IMG/VR virus record: IMGVR_UViG_3300044712_002699
Span: 16,744-80,743 of that record
DNA: 64,000 bases
Source of the DNA: a virus
Reading direction: 5' to 3' (one strand)
The notes under the pieces are model-generated. The model was given only the letters and a program-made list of their open reading frames with translations, made no database searches and was not told the DNA's origin. Numbering within the stretch: position 1 is the stretch's first letter; each line of letters starts with the position of its first letter. Position numbers and translations under genes: made by a program. Shown here one piece after another: positions 43,181 through 52,037 of this stretch.

Positions 43181-44830
43181 TCAGGGTTTGCCCCACTTCC
43201 TGGGAACCTGTGAAGATGATCTTCGTTTTGATGCACCCTCGTTCAATTCATCCCAAGCACTTTCTATGAGGTTCATAGCCTCTTCTCTTGCCCCCTTCGG
43301 GAGCGATTCTACTAGGTCTCGGATATGTGAATCTACGTCTTTCTTTTTCCTTTGCTCTTCAAAATCAGTAACTTTGAGAGGAGCCTCTGCTCCAGGAAAG
43401 TGTTTCAATTTACCGTAAACAAATTGGATCATCGCCAACGTATCGATATACTCTCCCGCGCCCTCCATCTCTTTCAGGGTTCCTATAAAGTTTGTGTAGT
43501 TTCCGAGGAGTGACACGAGAATGTCAAGAAACTCCAACCTCTCAATATTAGCAATAGAGACTATATTGGAGAAGGTTACGTCAATGTCACTTTTGACGGC
43601 ATCATTGTACCCGTGGAGGTAAAGTTCTATTAGGCCCAGATGTTTCAGTCCCTCCTTGAGACACGTCTGTACCGACTCAAGTTTCCTCAAATACCTCACG
43701 TAAGATTTCAACGACTCCATTGAAGTAGCACCAGTTTCTCCAAACACGTAGGACGGAGGAAGCCCGACACTCGTAACAATCTGGTTCCTCATATCAACGA
43801 TGTCATTGAGATCACCCATTTCAGGTGGATTGACCGGCATTTCCTCAACAGTTCCCTTATCACCTAAGATAGGGAGTACTTTATACTTACCGATATTGTT
43901 AACGACTTGATTTATATCGAGAGATGCTGTTGAGGTGACGCGTGTGTTAAGAAACCTTTCATATTCTCGACAAGCCGAAAGGGCTTGTTTGAGTTGCATT
44001 TGTTGGCCTAACCTTACACCAAGAACGGTATTCCTGTCAAGTTGTAAGAGGCGGCTCAGGGGGATCAAGCTCTCCATAAGAGCAAGGGCTTTTATCTTTT
44101 CAAGAGTTTGGAGAGGAAAAATAGACCTTCCCACCTTCATAGTTCCTCGAGTCAGATAGGAATGGTACTCAGATGGTATCACCCTCATCTTTTTTGGGTT
44201 CCTGAGGAACATAATAAAATCGCCTGGTGAAACCTGTCGGACTCCACCTCCAAATTGTCCCCACGATCCTCCCGTCTTTACGAGATATTTCACAATCTCT
44301 AAGTTCTGATACATTGGAACAATAGACCAAGGATTCATAAGTTCTTCTAGGGATTCAATCTGTTCAAGATTCGAGAAGATTTTAAGGGGGTATTCTCCAA
44401 ATAGAAGAAGGTCGGCGCATATTTCATTGATGAGTTGGTCTAAACAAAGCCGCGATTCCATACCCTTCAAAACCGCGTCGTATTTTTTATCATCTGAACT
44501 TATCTGAAAAATTTCTCCCGTTGCCTCGTTCGGGCTTAACACGTCATCTTTCATAATTTCAATGATCATGGTTGGAAGTGTATATTCTTCCAAGTCCATT
44601 AAGGCTCGGTATATCTGTTCCTTGTAGTTTCCTATCTGTACAAAACTAGTGTAAAGTCTTGCTATACCATCTCCGGAATCGCCTGATGCTAGAGACTGAG
44701 GGATAGTAGAACCAGCATCAGAGAATCCTGGCATTACAGTCCGGCCACTGGCTTTATTCTGCATTTGGGCGGCTCTATAATATTTTCCGCCTAAAAGTCT
44801 GGCACTTATATTCCATTCATAACTTGGCAC
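43181..44830 (-). CDS. Portal protein (T4 gp20-like)
   Basis: 549 aa from GTG 44830 (AGGA at about 7 nt). A dodecameric portal forms the DNA gate at one capsid vertex. The sequence shows the family pattern: an N-terminal wing with helices and beta strands (PTMIIEIMKDDVLSPNEATG), then FIMFLRNPKK and, in the stem region, MRNQIVTSVGLPPSYVFGET with SMESLKSY, the conserved block before the long stem helix. The C-terminus ends in an acidic then basic tail (DELNEGASKRRSSSQVPRKW). The terminase lies about 4 kb away on the same strand. A capsid protein was not seen in this window. Confidence 0.88.
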   Translation of the reverse strand: MPSYEWNISARLLGGKYYRAAQMQNKASGRTVMPGFSDAGSTIPQSLASGDSGDGIARLYTSFVQIGNYKEQIYRALMDLEEYTLPTMIIEIMKDDVLSPNEATGEIFQISSDDKKYDAVLKGMESRLCLDQLINEICADLLLFGEYPLKIFSNLEQIESLEELMNPWSIVPMYQNLEIVKYLVKTGGSWGQFGGGVRQVSPGDFIMFLRNPKKMRVIPSEYHSYLTRGTMKVGRSIFPLQTLEKIKALALMESLIPLSRLLQLDRNTVLGVRLGQQMQLKQALSACREYERFLNTRVTSTASLDINQVVNNIGKYKVLPILGDKGTVEEMPVNPPEMGDLNDIVDMRNQIVTSVGLPPSYVFGETGATSMESLKSYVRYLRKLESVQTCLKEGLKHLGLIELYLHGYNDAVKSDIDVTFSNIVSIANIERLEFLDILVSLLGNYTNFIGTLKEMEGAGEYIDTLAMIQFVYGKLKHFPGAEAPLKVTDFEEQRKKKDVDSHIRDLVESLPKGAREEAMNLIESAWDELNEGASKRRSSSQVPRKWGKP

Positions 44831-44942
44831 TTTATATTCCTTTTCTATTTCTTTGTAATAACTTTATTACTTAACCAAAATAAGTGTTGAGTTAGTGTTT
44901 TTTAGGCACTATTCCTTATGAAAGACAAGTATTAGGCTGAGT

Positions 44943-45785
44943 TTATAGTGCGAGAGAGATAAGTCTATCCTTGTTAAGGCTTCTTGCGCCAGGAACGAAA
45001 ACTAAATCCGGGTATCTCCCAAAGGTATAGGATCTATGACAGTTACCACACAAAACTACACACTTATTTAATTCCGGAATAAGGTTCTCGAATGAGAGGC
45101 TTCGGCGGTTGGTGATAGTAAAACTTTTTGTAGATGGATCGACGTGATGAAATTCGTACCTCGGGAGGTCTACGTGAACCCGCCCACAAATTTCACATTT
45201 TCCGCCTAGGTATTCCACGCATTTCCACTTTCGGGCATCTAACCTCTTATCTCTTACTAAGTTATCGTGGTGTTTATTAGGTTTTGACCTCATAGTTTGT
45301 TGGGTCAAGACATTATGACATTCAGTACATAGAAGAATACACTTCCTCATTTCAGGAATAGCTTCAGTCTCCCAATTCTTATGCATCATATTAGTTATCT
45401 GACTGTCTTTTTCCTCCGGGTTTCTGTGATGACAATGGTATACCTCGTACCAATCTGTTTCTAGTCCGCACAGTTCACACTTTGCTCCCATATACAAGAC
45501 TACTTTCCTAGCAAATTCCCAATAGATTTCCCTTTTCCCGGCTGCTATCCGATCCCTATTTTCGACCCGATACTGCTTTTTCTGTCGGTGTATCTGGTCA
45601 TAGTTATCTTGGCGGTATTGTACACTGTATATCCTTGCTTCCTCTTTATGCTTATCCCGATATACCTTATCGCAAGATTTACATTTGTTCTGGTAACCGT
45701 CGGGTGACCTTCGCAAGATAGCATATTCACTTAGCGGCTTAACTTGTTTACAAATATTACATCTCTTCGAGTTTACTTCTGTCAT
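44943..45785 (-). CDS. Double-HNH endonuclease, paralogue of 27796-28875
   Basis: A 280-aa protein with one N-terminal zinc finger (RCNICKQVKPLSEYAILRR ... CKSCDK) instead of three, then two HNH units: CELCGLETDWYEVYHCHHRN with CILLCTECHNVL, and CEICGRVHVDLPRYEFHHVD with CVVLCGNCHRSYTFGRY. The linker between (YWEFARKVVLYMGAKCELCG) and the C-terminal end (RYPDLVFVPGARSLNKDR) align well with the other copy. It overlaps the HTH gene by 4 nt (ATGA), so the two are coupled. A mobile homing endonuclease or a DNA-processing nuclease; the two copies interrupt otherwise structural regions. Confidence 0.82.
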   Translation of the reverse strand: MTEVNSKRCNICKQVKPLSEYAILRRSPDGYQNKCKSCDKVYRDKHKEEARIYSVQYRQDNYDQIHRQKKQYRVENRDRIAAGKREIYWEFARKVVLYMGAKCELCGLETDWYEVYHCHHRNPEEKDSQITNMMHKNWETEAIPEMRKCILLCTECHNVLTQQTMRSKPNKHHDNLVRDKRLDARKWKCVEYLGGKCEICGRVHVDLPRYEFHHVDPSTKSFTITNRRSLSFENLIPELNKCVVLCGNCHRSYTFGRYPDLVFVPGARSLNKDRLISLAL

Positions 45786-45976
45786 TCCACCTCTCCTACA
45801 ATCATACCTCTAATCCTCTCTACTTCATCCCTAGAAATCATATACTTTCCTCGTTTACTGAGAGTTCTGCCCGCCTTAATCTTACCCTCCGTGATCCAAC
45901 GACGGATCGTAGATTCATGCAGACTTAATTCCTCTGCTACTTCTTTTGTAGTCAAGAACTTCTTCTCTCCGCTCAT
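45782..45976 (-). CDS. MerR/excisionase-type helix-turn-helix protein
   Basis: 64 aa from ATG 45976 (AAGGA upstream). FLTTKEVAEELSLHESTIRR and WITEGKIKAGRTLSKRGKYM, then ISRDEVERI, is the classic HTH_17/excisionase pattern of about 50 residues. Such proteins bind DNA as recombination directionality factors or small repressors. Here it overlaps the HNH gene and is divergent to the plus-strand YqeY-like gene, with about 100 nt between the starts. It may regulate that intergenic region or the HNH element (inference). Confidence 0.8.
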   Translation of the reverse strand: MSGEKKFLTTKEVAEELSLHESTIRRWITEGKIKAGRTLSKRGKYMISRDEVERIRGMIVGEVE

Positions 45977-46074
45977 TGCACTTCCTTCCAGAAACTCATT
46001 TCTTAGAAGAAAGACGACTTTTGGTTGACAAATTTTTGATGTGTACCATCTTATCTTCAAACAGAGGAGTAGAG

Positions 46075-46479
46075 ATGACACTACAAGAAACCCTACAAAA
46101 TGATATGAGGTCGGCTGAGGCAGGAAGAAGAAAAGAAGCCCTTAAGTTGGCCGTATCAGAGATGCAACGAGAGCCTCAAAAAATTGTTACGGACGAGCGA
46201 GTCGTTAAAATTCTCAACAAACTCATTGTGAGTGAACGTGAAATGTTAAAGGCACTGGCAGAAAGAAACGGCACAGTTTTTGTGGACAGTACCTTCATTA
46301 CTACCCTAGAGTCTTATTTGCCAAAGGAAGTGAGCGAAGAAGAAGTTCGGGCATGGGTTCAAGCCAATATAGACCTCTCAACGTTCAAGAATCGTATGCA
46401 GGCTATGAAACCTGTGATGGCACAATTTACGGGTCGGATCGATGGGAACAAAGTCAAAGCAATCTTAGAGAATTTGTAA
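46075..46479 (+). CDS. YqeY/GatB-tail-like protein
   Basis: 134 aa from ATG 46075 (GAGGAG at about 5 nt). It matches the YqeY family, which is related to the C-terminal tail of GatB: an N-terminal helical half (LQETLQNDMRSAEAGRRKEA), SYLPKEVSEEEVRAWVQANI, and the C-terminal MKPVMAQFTGRIDGNKVKAI, where G-R-x-D-G-x-x-V is the family hallmark. The family's exact role is unclear; GatB tails bind tRNA during amidotransfer. A TTGACA lies at 46025-46030 but the -10 is weak. The plus-strand orientation, opposite to most neighbours, suggests early expression. Confidence 0.75.
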   Translation: MTLQETLQNDMRSAEAGRRKEALKLAVSEMQREPQKIVTDERVVKILNKLIVSEREMLKALAERNGTVFVDSTFITTLESYLPKEVSEEEVRAWVQANIDLSTFKNRMQAMKPVMAQFTGRIDGNKVKAILENL

Positions 46480-46482
46480 TAA

Positions 46483-47016
46483 CTACCGCGGCAGCATTTT
46501 AGAAGATGATCTAATTGTAGTCTCTCCTAAAATTCTTTCCATTTCTCTCGGTGATAACCAACTCTTAAATGCTCCGGGATGTTTTTCCCATCTATCAGGA
46601 AAATCAAGTCCTCGCCACGATTTATGCGATTTTACGCGTTGGATTAGCTTATGAATTACTTCAGCAGGATTAGAAGTATAGGAGGATTCGTCAATTTTAA
46701 TTGAATAGTGTCCTTCTAGTTGGTGTTGAGTCATACTAAAAGCAGCAATTTTGAGACTAGGTAACAACATATAAGTATCTCTGTCAGGCGCATGTGTTGA
46801 TTCGCCATACAGGTGAAGGTCAAAGACGTGTCCAGGATACTCTTGCCAACCAAGGTGGGGTCCTCCAAACACACTCTTTCCCTCTGCTACAATATGAAAG
46901 GGGTGTTCTGACGTTACATAGAGTTTGAACCCCCACGCATCCCACTCTTTCTCTTGATCTGATCGCTTTCTAAATATGTCGAGAACTGACTCAATGACTT
47001 TATTCGCGGTTATCAT
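46483..47016 (-). CDS. Hypothetical tagged protein, 177 aa
   Basis: Begins MITANKVIESVLDIFRK, a typical copy of the recurring tag. The body has many aromatics and His (WGFKLYVTSEHPFHIVAEGK, GQHHLIV-like strands absent). No domain was recognised. It overlaps the upstream gene by 17 nt and ends 3 nt from the convergent YqeY-like gene. AGGAAGG lies 8 nt before its ATG. Function unknown; the tag suggests membership of the same virion-associated set. Confidence 0.55.
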   Translation of the reverse strand: MITANKVIESVLDIFRKRSDQEKEWDAWGFKLYVTSEHPFHIVAEGKSVFGGPHLGWQEYPGHVFDLHLYGESTHAPDRDTYMLLPSLKIAAFSMTQHQLEGHYSIKIDESSYTSNPAEVIHKLIQRVKSHKSWRGLDFPDRWEKHPGAFKSWLSPREMERILGETTIRSSSKMLPR

Positions 47017-47317
47017 AAGAGAAACCTTCCTTAAGTGAGGTGACGTCCCTTGCCTGAAGTATCTTTCTCGACACGTCCGAGAAAAGATTAGCCTTATCCA
47101 CGTCTCCTTGAGTCATATAAGCCCAGGCTTTCATAACATAGCGAGAATATTCTTTTTGGAGAATTGAGATTGCTTTGTTTTTGTTCCCATCAGCAGCATC
47201 AAGTGCCCATTCAGTGATTTGCTCAGGAGAGGCAGCAACCCAATCAGGGGTTTCTTCCTCTTTCTTCTTTTTTTTCTTTACCTCGGAAAGTTCCAAGAAT
47301 GCTGACGCCTTTGACAT
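47000..47317 (-). CDS. Hypothetical protein with Lys-rich N-terminus, 105 aa
   Basis: Starts MSKASAFLELSEVKKKKKKE, a loose version of the tag followed by seven consecutive Lys/Glu-type charges. The rest is helical (QITEWALDAADGNKNKAISI). AGGTGA lies 6 nt upstream. It is divergent to the ClpP-like gene with about 55 nt between starts. No domain recognised. Confidence 0.5.
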   Translation of the reverse strand: MSKASAFLELSEVKKKKKKEEETPDWVAASPEQITEWALDAADGNKNKAISILQKEYSRYVMKAWAYMTQGDVDKANLFSDVSRKILQARDVTSLKEGFSYDNRE

Positions 47318-47372
47318 CTTACTTCACCTGCTTATCTTTTTAGAAAGACGTTAATGTCACGAGGAAACCCCA

Positions 47373-47945
47373 ATGAGTGACCCAATAGTAATTCCTGTCG
47401 TTGGAGTTATCGACGATGAAATGGCTAAAGTCATCATAGAGAAACTTTATACCTGTCTTCTAACGAAAAAGAATGTTCATATCCCAATATATTCCCCGGG
47501 CGGAGACGGTGACCAGATTTTCGGGGCAATAAGTCTCATTAGAGAAATGGAGCAGCATCATCTTATAGTCACCACAATCAACGTCGGATACGCCTTCAGT
47601 GCTGCTGCAATGCTCCTAATCGGAGGAACTGTGGGCCATAGATATGGTTTACCTGGCTCAGATATTATGATTCACCGAGGAACTTGGAGAATTGAAGTCA
47701 CCGGAGACACCGCTGATACAGTCTTTGATTACAGTGCTCGAGCGAAGCAAAAATTTGAAGATTTCTATACCTCAATAAACGGAGACCGAAAGAAAATCCT
47801 GAAATGGTTACGGAAAGATACCTATTTTACGACTGATAAAGCCCTGGAAGAGGGTTTAATAGATCAAGTCGGGTCTCCTTCGACAAACCCCCGAGCCGTG
47901 AGCCAGTTGGGTAGGTCTTCCAAGAACTCATCCAAAGACTCATAA
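47373..47945 (+). CDS. ClpP-like serine protease (S14), candidate prohead protease
   Basis: 190 aa, GAGGAA at 7 nt. ClpP-fold features: oxyanion loop YSPGGDGDQ (40-48), catalytic Ser at about 76 in GYAFSAAAM, His at about 101 in MIHRGTW, and a likely third residue Asp at about 149 (RKDTYFTTDKALEEGLID). The usual N-terminal axial loops are short. Phages carry ClpP/S49/S14-type enzymes as prohead maturation proteases, so this may trim the scaffold and tagged proteins, but a ClpP that works with a host ATPase is possible. The gene is on the plus strand and its 3' end overlaps the convergent gene 47864-48202 by 82 nt. Confidence 0.8.
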   Translation: MSDPIVIPVVGVIDDEMAKVIIEKLYTCLLTKKNVHIPIYSPGGDGDQIFGAISLIREMEQHHLIVTTINVGYAFSAAAMLLIGGTVGHRYGLPGSDIMIHRGTWRIEVTGDTADTVFDYSARAKQKFEDFYTSINGDRKKILKWLRKDTYFTTDKALEEGLIDQVGSPSTNPRAVSQLGRSSKNSSKDS

Positions 47946-48202
47946 CCCGTGGGACGACCTGTTATAATTCCAAGCCTTGGGTTAACGGCCCCTATTGAGT
48001 AGAACCCATTGTGTTCGTCTACAACGAGGGTACCTCCCTTAGGTGTCAAAAAACCGACCGCAGTCGCCATATTTGTAGGTAAATTGGGCACCGGTTCTGG
48101 AATCCGAGACACGCCAAACTTGTTGAGAGTAGCCTCTATTCTAGGATCCAAACTAGGCCCCATCGATTCATTCAATAGGCACTGAACGTCAATTGCTTTC
48201 AC
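47864..48202 (-). CDS. Hypothetical protein overlapping clpP-like gene, 112 aa
   Basis: GTG start at 48202 overlapping the speE stop by 4 nt (GTGA), so translation is coupled to spermidine synthase. Starts MKAIDVQCLLNESMG, a loose tag copy. The middle (TAVGFLTPKGGTLVVDEHNG, FYSIGAVNPRLGIITGRPTG) is strand-rich. Its last 82 nt lie antisense to the protease gene, which is uncommon for a true gene, but the coupling to speE supports it. No domain recognised. Confidence 0.55.
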   Translation of the reverse strand: MKAIDVQCLLNESMGPSLDPRIEATLNKFGVSRIPEPVPNLPTNMATAVGFLTPKGGTLVVDEHNGFYSIGAVNPRLGIITGRPTGYESLDEFLEDLPNWLTARGFVEGDPT

Positions 48203-49038
48203 TTCGTCCTCAATAAGTCCTCCACAAATACTGGCACGGCAAGAGCCGCTTTGTGGACATCTTTGGTATAGTATTTAAGACCCTCAGGAAGTTTACGCTC
48301 CATAAGATAATAGGGATCCGCTTCCTCTGAACAAATTGTTGCTGTCCAATAACCGCTAGGATAACTCGGTGTGGGAAAAAACATTGGTTGGGCCGTGTAA
48401 GAAAAAACATTACTCAGTGACTTAACAGTTGCCCCGAAAATACCTGGCATAAATAGTGGCGACTCGGTCTGAAAAACGGCTGCTCCATACTCGGCTAGAC
48501 TGTTCTTAACTGTTACAAAGAACTCTTCTGTAAATAAAGAAGCTCCAGGACCCACTGGATCGGTAGAATCCACAATAACAAGGTCATAAACTCCCACAGC
48601 CCTCTGCAGAAAATAAGCCCCGTCTTCATTCACAACTTTGACTCGATCATCGTCTAATCCGCTGGAAATTTCAGGGAAGAACTCTCGACCGATCCTCACG
48701 ACTTCAGGATCAATTTCACAAAGAACTATTGATTCTATCTCCGGGTATTTGACCAGTTCTGTCACAATACCCCCGTCCCCGCCACCGATAACTGCCACAT
48801 CTTGAACTCTGCTAGATACGCTCATCGCTGGGTGGACCATCATCTCGTGATAGATAAATGAATCGTTACACACCATAAAACAGCCGCCTAGGATAAGTAC
48901 TCGACCTAAGGATACGCTGTCATAAACTTCAATTCTCTGAAACTCACTTCGAGTGTCGTAAATTTTACTGTGATAGCGAAAAGAAAAAGCAGTAGAGGCG
49001 TCATAAATTTCAGTAAACCAGTTCTCGTTTGAAAGCAT
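48199..49038 (-). CDS. speE: Spermidine synthase-like aminopropyltransferase
   Basis: A 279-aa enzyme of the SpeE family that transfers an aminopropyl group from decarboxylated SAM to putrescine. Seen: the N-terminal beta domain with NDSFIYHEMMVHPAM (compare canonical D-E-F-x-Y-H-E-M), the SAM loop GGGDGG (85-90), CEIDPEVV, and the catalytic block DSTDPVGPGASLFT (157-170). All core motifs are kept, so it is probably active. Embedded between terminase and a coupled small gene in the late operon. Polyamines neutralise packaged DNA, so supplying them in the head-assembly period is a plausible role (inference). Auxiliary gene from a bacterial source likely, but base use looks like the neighbours. 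Confidence 0.9.
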   Translation of the reverse strand: MLSNENWFTEIYDASTAFSFRYHSKIYDTRSEFQRIEVYDSVSLGRVLILGGCFMVCNDSFIYHEMMVHPAMSVSSRVQDVAVIGGGDGGIVTELVKYPEIESIVLCEIDPEVVRIGREFFPEISSGLDDDRVKVVNEDGAYFLQRAVGVYDLVIVDSTDPVGPGASLFTEEFFVTVKNSLAEYGAAVFQTESPLFMPGIFGATVKSLSNVFSYTAQPMFFPTPSYPSGYWTATICSEEADPYYLMERKLPEGLKYYTKDVHKAALAVPVFVEDLLRTK

Positions 49039-49063
49039 TAATATTTTCCTTTCTTATGAGAGA

Positions 49064-50995
49064 TTACACGCCTAACATATCGCCAAACCTATTTTCAAAT
49101 TGGAACAATTTGTCATACTCGTCCTCACCAAAGACTGTGCGCTGAGGTAATTTTTGGGACTCCATCTGAGTGGAAAAGTATTCAAAAGCATTTTGTTTGT
49201 AAAGTTCCATCAACGTAAAATATACTCCGGCACACGCATCAGCAATGTCTTTTCCAACACTACCCTCGTCGGGGTGATCAATTTTCTTTCCGGTATCCCT
49301 AAGGTTTTCAAGTTCCTTGTAAAGAATCGGATGACCTGGAAGCTCCGTCCTCTCTTCATAGATAGAGTTTTTGAACGAAATATAAGGTAGTTTAGTCTTA
49401 TCGAGAGATACCTCTTTTATTTCAAAGCCCACTCTCTTCATTAGCTGAAGCATATCTGTGCTCTGATAACTATCTGCCTGAATTATACCTATGGGAAAAC
49501 CCATACGAGCCAGGTCAAGAATAAGTTTTCTGACCTTAAAAAACGGTATCTGAAAAGAGCTTCCTCTTAAAATGCCCAACGCAAGTTCTATCCTAACCAC
49601 AGGTTCGGTAACAATGGCCTGCCCAGTAAGCTCCATTTGAACCGGGTCTCCCCGAACAATTTCCTTCAATCCGCAGATACACCCCATAGCAAAGCCAAAC
49701 GCATCATGTGTTCGTGACATATCAAGATGGATAACTCTCTTTGCCATTGGGTTCTTATGAAGATAAGTCAGAAGATAGTCCTCTTGTATATAATCCAGTA
49801 GTTGGTCATCATCATCAAAAGAAAGCTTCAAATAATCTCCCCGGCAAACATTGACGACCTTTCTCATAGCAGTCTTTACTAGTTCCGTATTAGGAAAGAA
49901 CTTGAACTTTGAAGTTGTTGAGACGCCAGCAAGGTCTCGGATAGCCATACCGATATCTGTCTCAAAGACATCCCTGTGTTCTATGGGAACATCTATCACT
50001 AGACTATCATCATACCTTAGAAGCTCATCGGGGCGCTTGATAATTACAGGTTCTTGGGTTTGATTTCCAACGAAAACTTGAAATGTCTCTCCACAGTAAA
50101 CTCTCTTTCCGTTGGGTTTAACCACATCCTTTTTAACATCAAAAATACAAGCATCAATAATAAGACTTGTCTCGACATTCTTCTTTCGGATAGTTTCGAT
50201 TCGAGTCTCAAGGAAGTCAGATTCGTCTCTCTTAGATGAAACTAGGAATATCTGGCCCGGAAGATTCCCGCCAACTTTTCCTTCTTCTTGAGCTTCTTGA
50301 AAACGAGATGAAAGTCGGCCTCTAATAGAATTGTAAATCTCGTATACCTTTTGGGCACCGCTCTTTATTGTCTTATTGAAACTCGTTTCATCGAGAATAG
50401 CCCCGAAAACGGCTCGACCCAAGGTATGTTCGACCTTAGATGCCATACAAAGCCCAACATTATTCGGGAGTACAATCTCGACTTCTTCAGGTCGCTTATT
50501 CTTAGGAACCTTTTCTGTTGCGTTGATGCTCTGAAAATATTCAGAAGCAGAAAGCATATTGTTAATGTATTTCCATAAGACGTCAACAACCAAATCGAGA
50601 GTGATGTTAACGAGCAAGAACTTTATATCTACCGCGTTACTCAAACCATAGGTTCTATGGGGATTGTCCAGCAGGCTAACCCGATACATCGAATAGATAG
50701 TGCTCACCACTGCAAACGTGGTTTTACCAGTTCCGATAGAGCCCGTTACAAGACATTCATTATATTGAGACGGTACTAGGGGATGAGGATATAGTTTTTT
50801 AAGCCATTTTTTCCAGTAGGGGTAGAATCCGCCTACGTCTTCGAAGGAGTTGGCAAGAAAATATGGATCGTCAAGGAATGTTATAATATCTACTGGGGCT
50901 TCAATATACCCTTCAAGCTCTGCCCACAGCTGCTCTTTCTCCGCCTTATTCATCGACTTGAGCATTCTGTCAAGTTCATTATCTATTTTAATCAT
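49064..50995 (-). CDS. Terminase large subunit
   Basis: A 643-aa DNA-packaging motor. N-terminal ATPase: Walker A GSIGTGKT (85-92), a Walker B-like strand ending FGAILDETSF (catalytic Asp-Glu) and a coupling motif region IFLVSSKRDES. C-terminal RNase H-like nuclease: HLDMSRTHDAFGFAMG (first acidic cluster), IIQADSYQS and HPDEGSVGKDIADACAG (the last typical of TerL ends). Length is near T4 gp17 (610 aa). The start ATG lies 19 nt after the previous gene. Small terminase subunit not identified; one of the small genes 51014-57208 may be it. Confidence 0.92.
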   Translation of the reverse strand: MIKIDNELDRMLKSMNKAEKEQLWAELEGYIEAPVDIITFLDDPYFLANSFEDVGGFYPYWKKWLKKLYPHPLVPSQYNECLVTGSIGTGKTTFAVVSTIYSMYRVSLLDNPHRTYGLSNAVDIKFLLVNITLDLVVDVLWKYINNMLSASEYFQSINATEKVPKNKRPEEVEIVLPNNVGLCMASKVEHTLGRAVFGAILDETSFNKTIKSGAQKVYEIYNSIRGRLSSRFQEAQEEGKVGGNLPGQIFLVSSKRDESDFLETRIETIRKKNVETSLIIDACIFDVKKDVVKPNGKRVYCGETFQVFVGNQTQEPVIIKRPDELLRYDDSLVIDVPIEHRDVFETDIGMAIRDLAGVSTTSKFKFFPNTELVKTAMRKVVNVCRGDYLKLSFDDDDQLLDYIQEDYLLTYLHKNPMAKRVIHLDMSRTHDAFGFAMGCICGLKEIVRGDPVQMELTGQAIVTEPVVRIELALGILRGSSFQIPFFKVRKLILDLARMGFPIGIIQADSYQSTDMLQLMKRVGFEIKEVSLDKTKLPYISFKNSIYEERTELPGHPILYKELENLRDTGKKIDHPDEGSVGKDIADACAGVYFTLMELYKQNAFEYFSTQMESQKLPQRTVFGEDEYDKLFQFENRFGDMLGV

Positions 50996-51013
50996 GACAC
51001 ACTTTCGGTATTG

Positions 51014-51502
51014 TTAGATACCTAGAGACCGCTCATAGGGGTCTATTTGTCCTCCATGTACATATTTTCCGTTATTTAACAGAACTACCGCTCCCATGTC
51101 TTTAAGTAGTCCCCACGAAATAGCACTAACTTCTTTATATAATCTGCTGTTAATCTTGTTATCTGCTAGATATCTTGACATAAGACCCGTTGCAATACCC
51201 AAACCGGAGATTATTCTGCCGCCGCCGTGAGATTGACCCGTCAGGGCTAGTAGTATTATGCCCGCGACTGTCCCTGCTATAACTCCTCCAAGCATCATTG
51301 AAAATTTCACCAGGGACGGGTGTTTATTAACAAAAGAAGGATTGTCTAAGATATAGATATTTGCGACTCGAACAACCTCATCGTTTGATATGAGATGCTT
51401 GTAGACGACTCGCTGACCCACCCTAAGATTTTCCGTGTTATTCCTATGTCGATCCCACAGTGCTTCGTCACATTCTTTGATGATTTCTTTCGCAGTAGTC
51501 AT
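51014..51502 (-). CDS. Hypothetical tagged membrane-associated protein, 162 aa
   Basis: Begins MTTAKEIIKECDEALWD (strong tag match). One clear hydrophobic stretch of about 23 residues (FSMMLGGVIAGTVAGIILLA, about 68-90) and a second weaker Gly-rich one (GRIISGLGIATGLMSRYL). Preceding positive-rich strand region VVYKHLISNDEVVRVANIY. It could be a membrane-inserted or virion protein with a hydrophobic segment, such as a DNA-ejection component (inference). Sits immediately upstream of the terminase. Confidence 0.6.
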   Translation of the reverse strand: MTTAKEIIKECDEALWDRHRNNTENLRVGQRVVYKHLISNDEVVRVANIYILDNPSFVNKHPSLVKFSMMLGGVIAGTVAGIILLALTGQSHGGGRIISGLGIATGLMSRYLADNKINSRLYKEVSAISWGLLKDMGAVVLLNNGKYVHGGQIDPYERSLGI

Positions 51503-51510
51503 TTCTAACC

Positions 51511-52035
51511 CTAGAGTTTATAGAACTGACGACTCAGCCTATCAATAGTTGGAATTGTCTGAGTAGATGGAGTAATTTCTTTACGAGTATCTTTAGCCAA
51601 CTCAGCCTTTTTCTTGTCTTGATTAATAGATTTGGTTCCTATTTTTATTGACACTGACTGAACCTCTTTTGCACTTGTGTTATCTTCCCCTTCAATATCT
51701 ACCGGGGGATATCCAGTGCCGTCCGGCTGCACCCAACTCCGAGGAAAGTTTATACTCTTAACATCTTCATAGGACATTATCTTCTGGAATTTCTCTTTAA
51801 GAGATTCAAATGCTGCCTTTGCTTTCTTTTCATCATCAAAGAACTTAACTTCTTTTCCACTCGATCCGGTTGTATAGTATGTTCCAGTAATCTCTTTGCC
51901 TTTCGTGAATTTAAGTTCAATAGCCCAGGCGGGAGCCTTAGAATAAGAAAGTAGACTTAACTTAGCCTCACCTTTAACAAGGCCAATGTCCTTCGCTTCA
52001 TTGAGATAGGTTAAGATTTGTTTTGCTGTTACCAT
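51511..52035 (-). CDS. Hypothetical tagged protein, 174 aa
   Basis: Begins MVTAKQILTYLNEAKDIG (strong tag match, ends in E-A). A central beta/helix part (AWAIELKFTKGKEITGTYYT) with an interruption FDDEKKAKAAFESLKEKF resembling a small domain that reads a modified residue or charge; then a charged linker rich in Ser/Lys. No named domain. In the tagged operon between 51014 and 52454. Confidence 0.55.
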   Translation of the reverse strand: MVTAKQILTYLNEAKDIGLVKGEAKLSLLSYSKAPAWAIELKFTKGKEITGTYYTTGSSGKEVKFFDDEKKAKAAFESLKEKFQKIMSYEDVKSINFPRSWVQPDGTGYPPVDIEGEDNTSAKEVQSVSIKIGTKSINQDKKKAELAKDTRKEITPSTQTIPTIDRLSRQFYKL

Positions 52036-52037
52036 AG

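Noticed and set aside
44831-44942. 112-nt gap before the portal gene considered for a promoter or terminator.
   Set aside because: Only a 6-bp A/T hairpin (GTAATA/TATTAC, 44855-44870) and no convincing -35/-10 pair; not listed as a regulatory site.
46025-46057. TTGACA upstream of the YqeY-like gene as a promoter.
   Set aside because: The -35 is good but no acceptable -10 at 16-18 nt; left unannotated.
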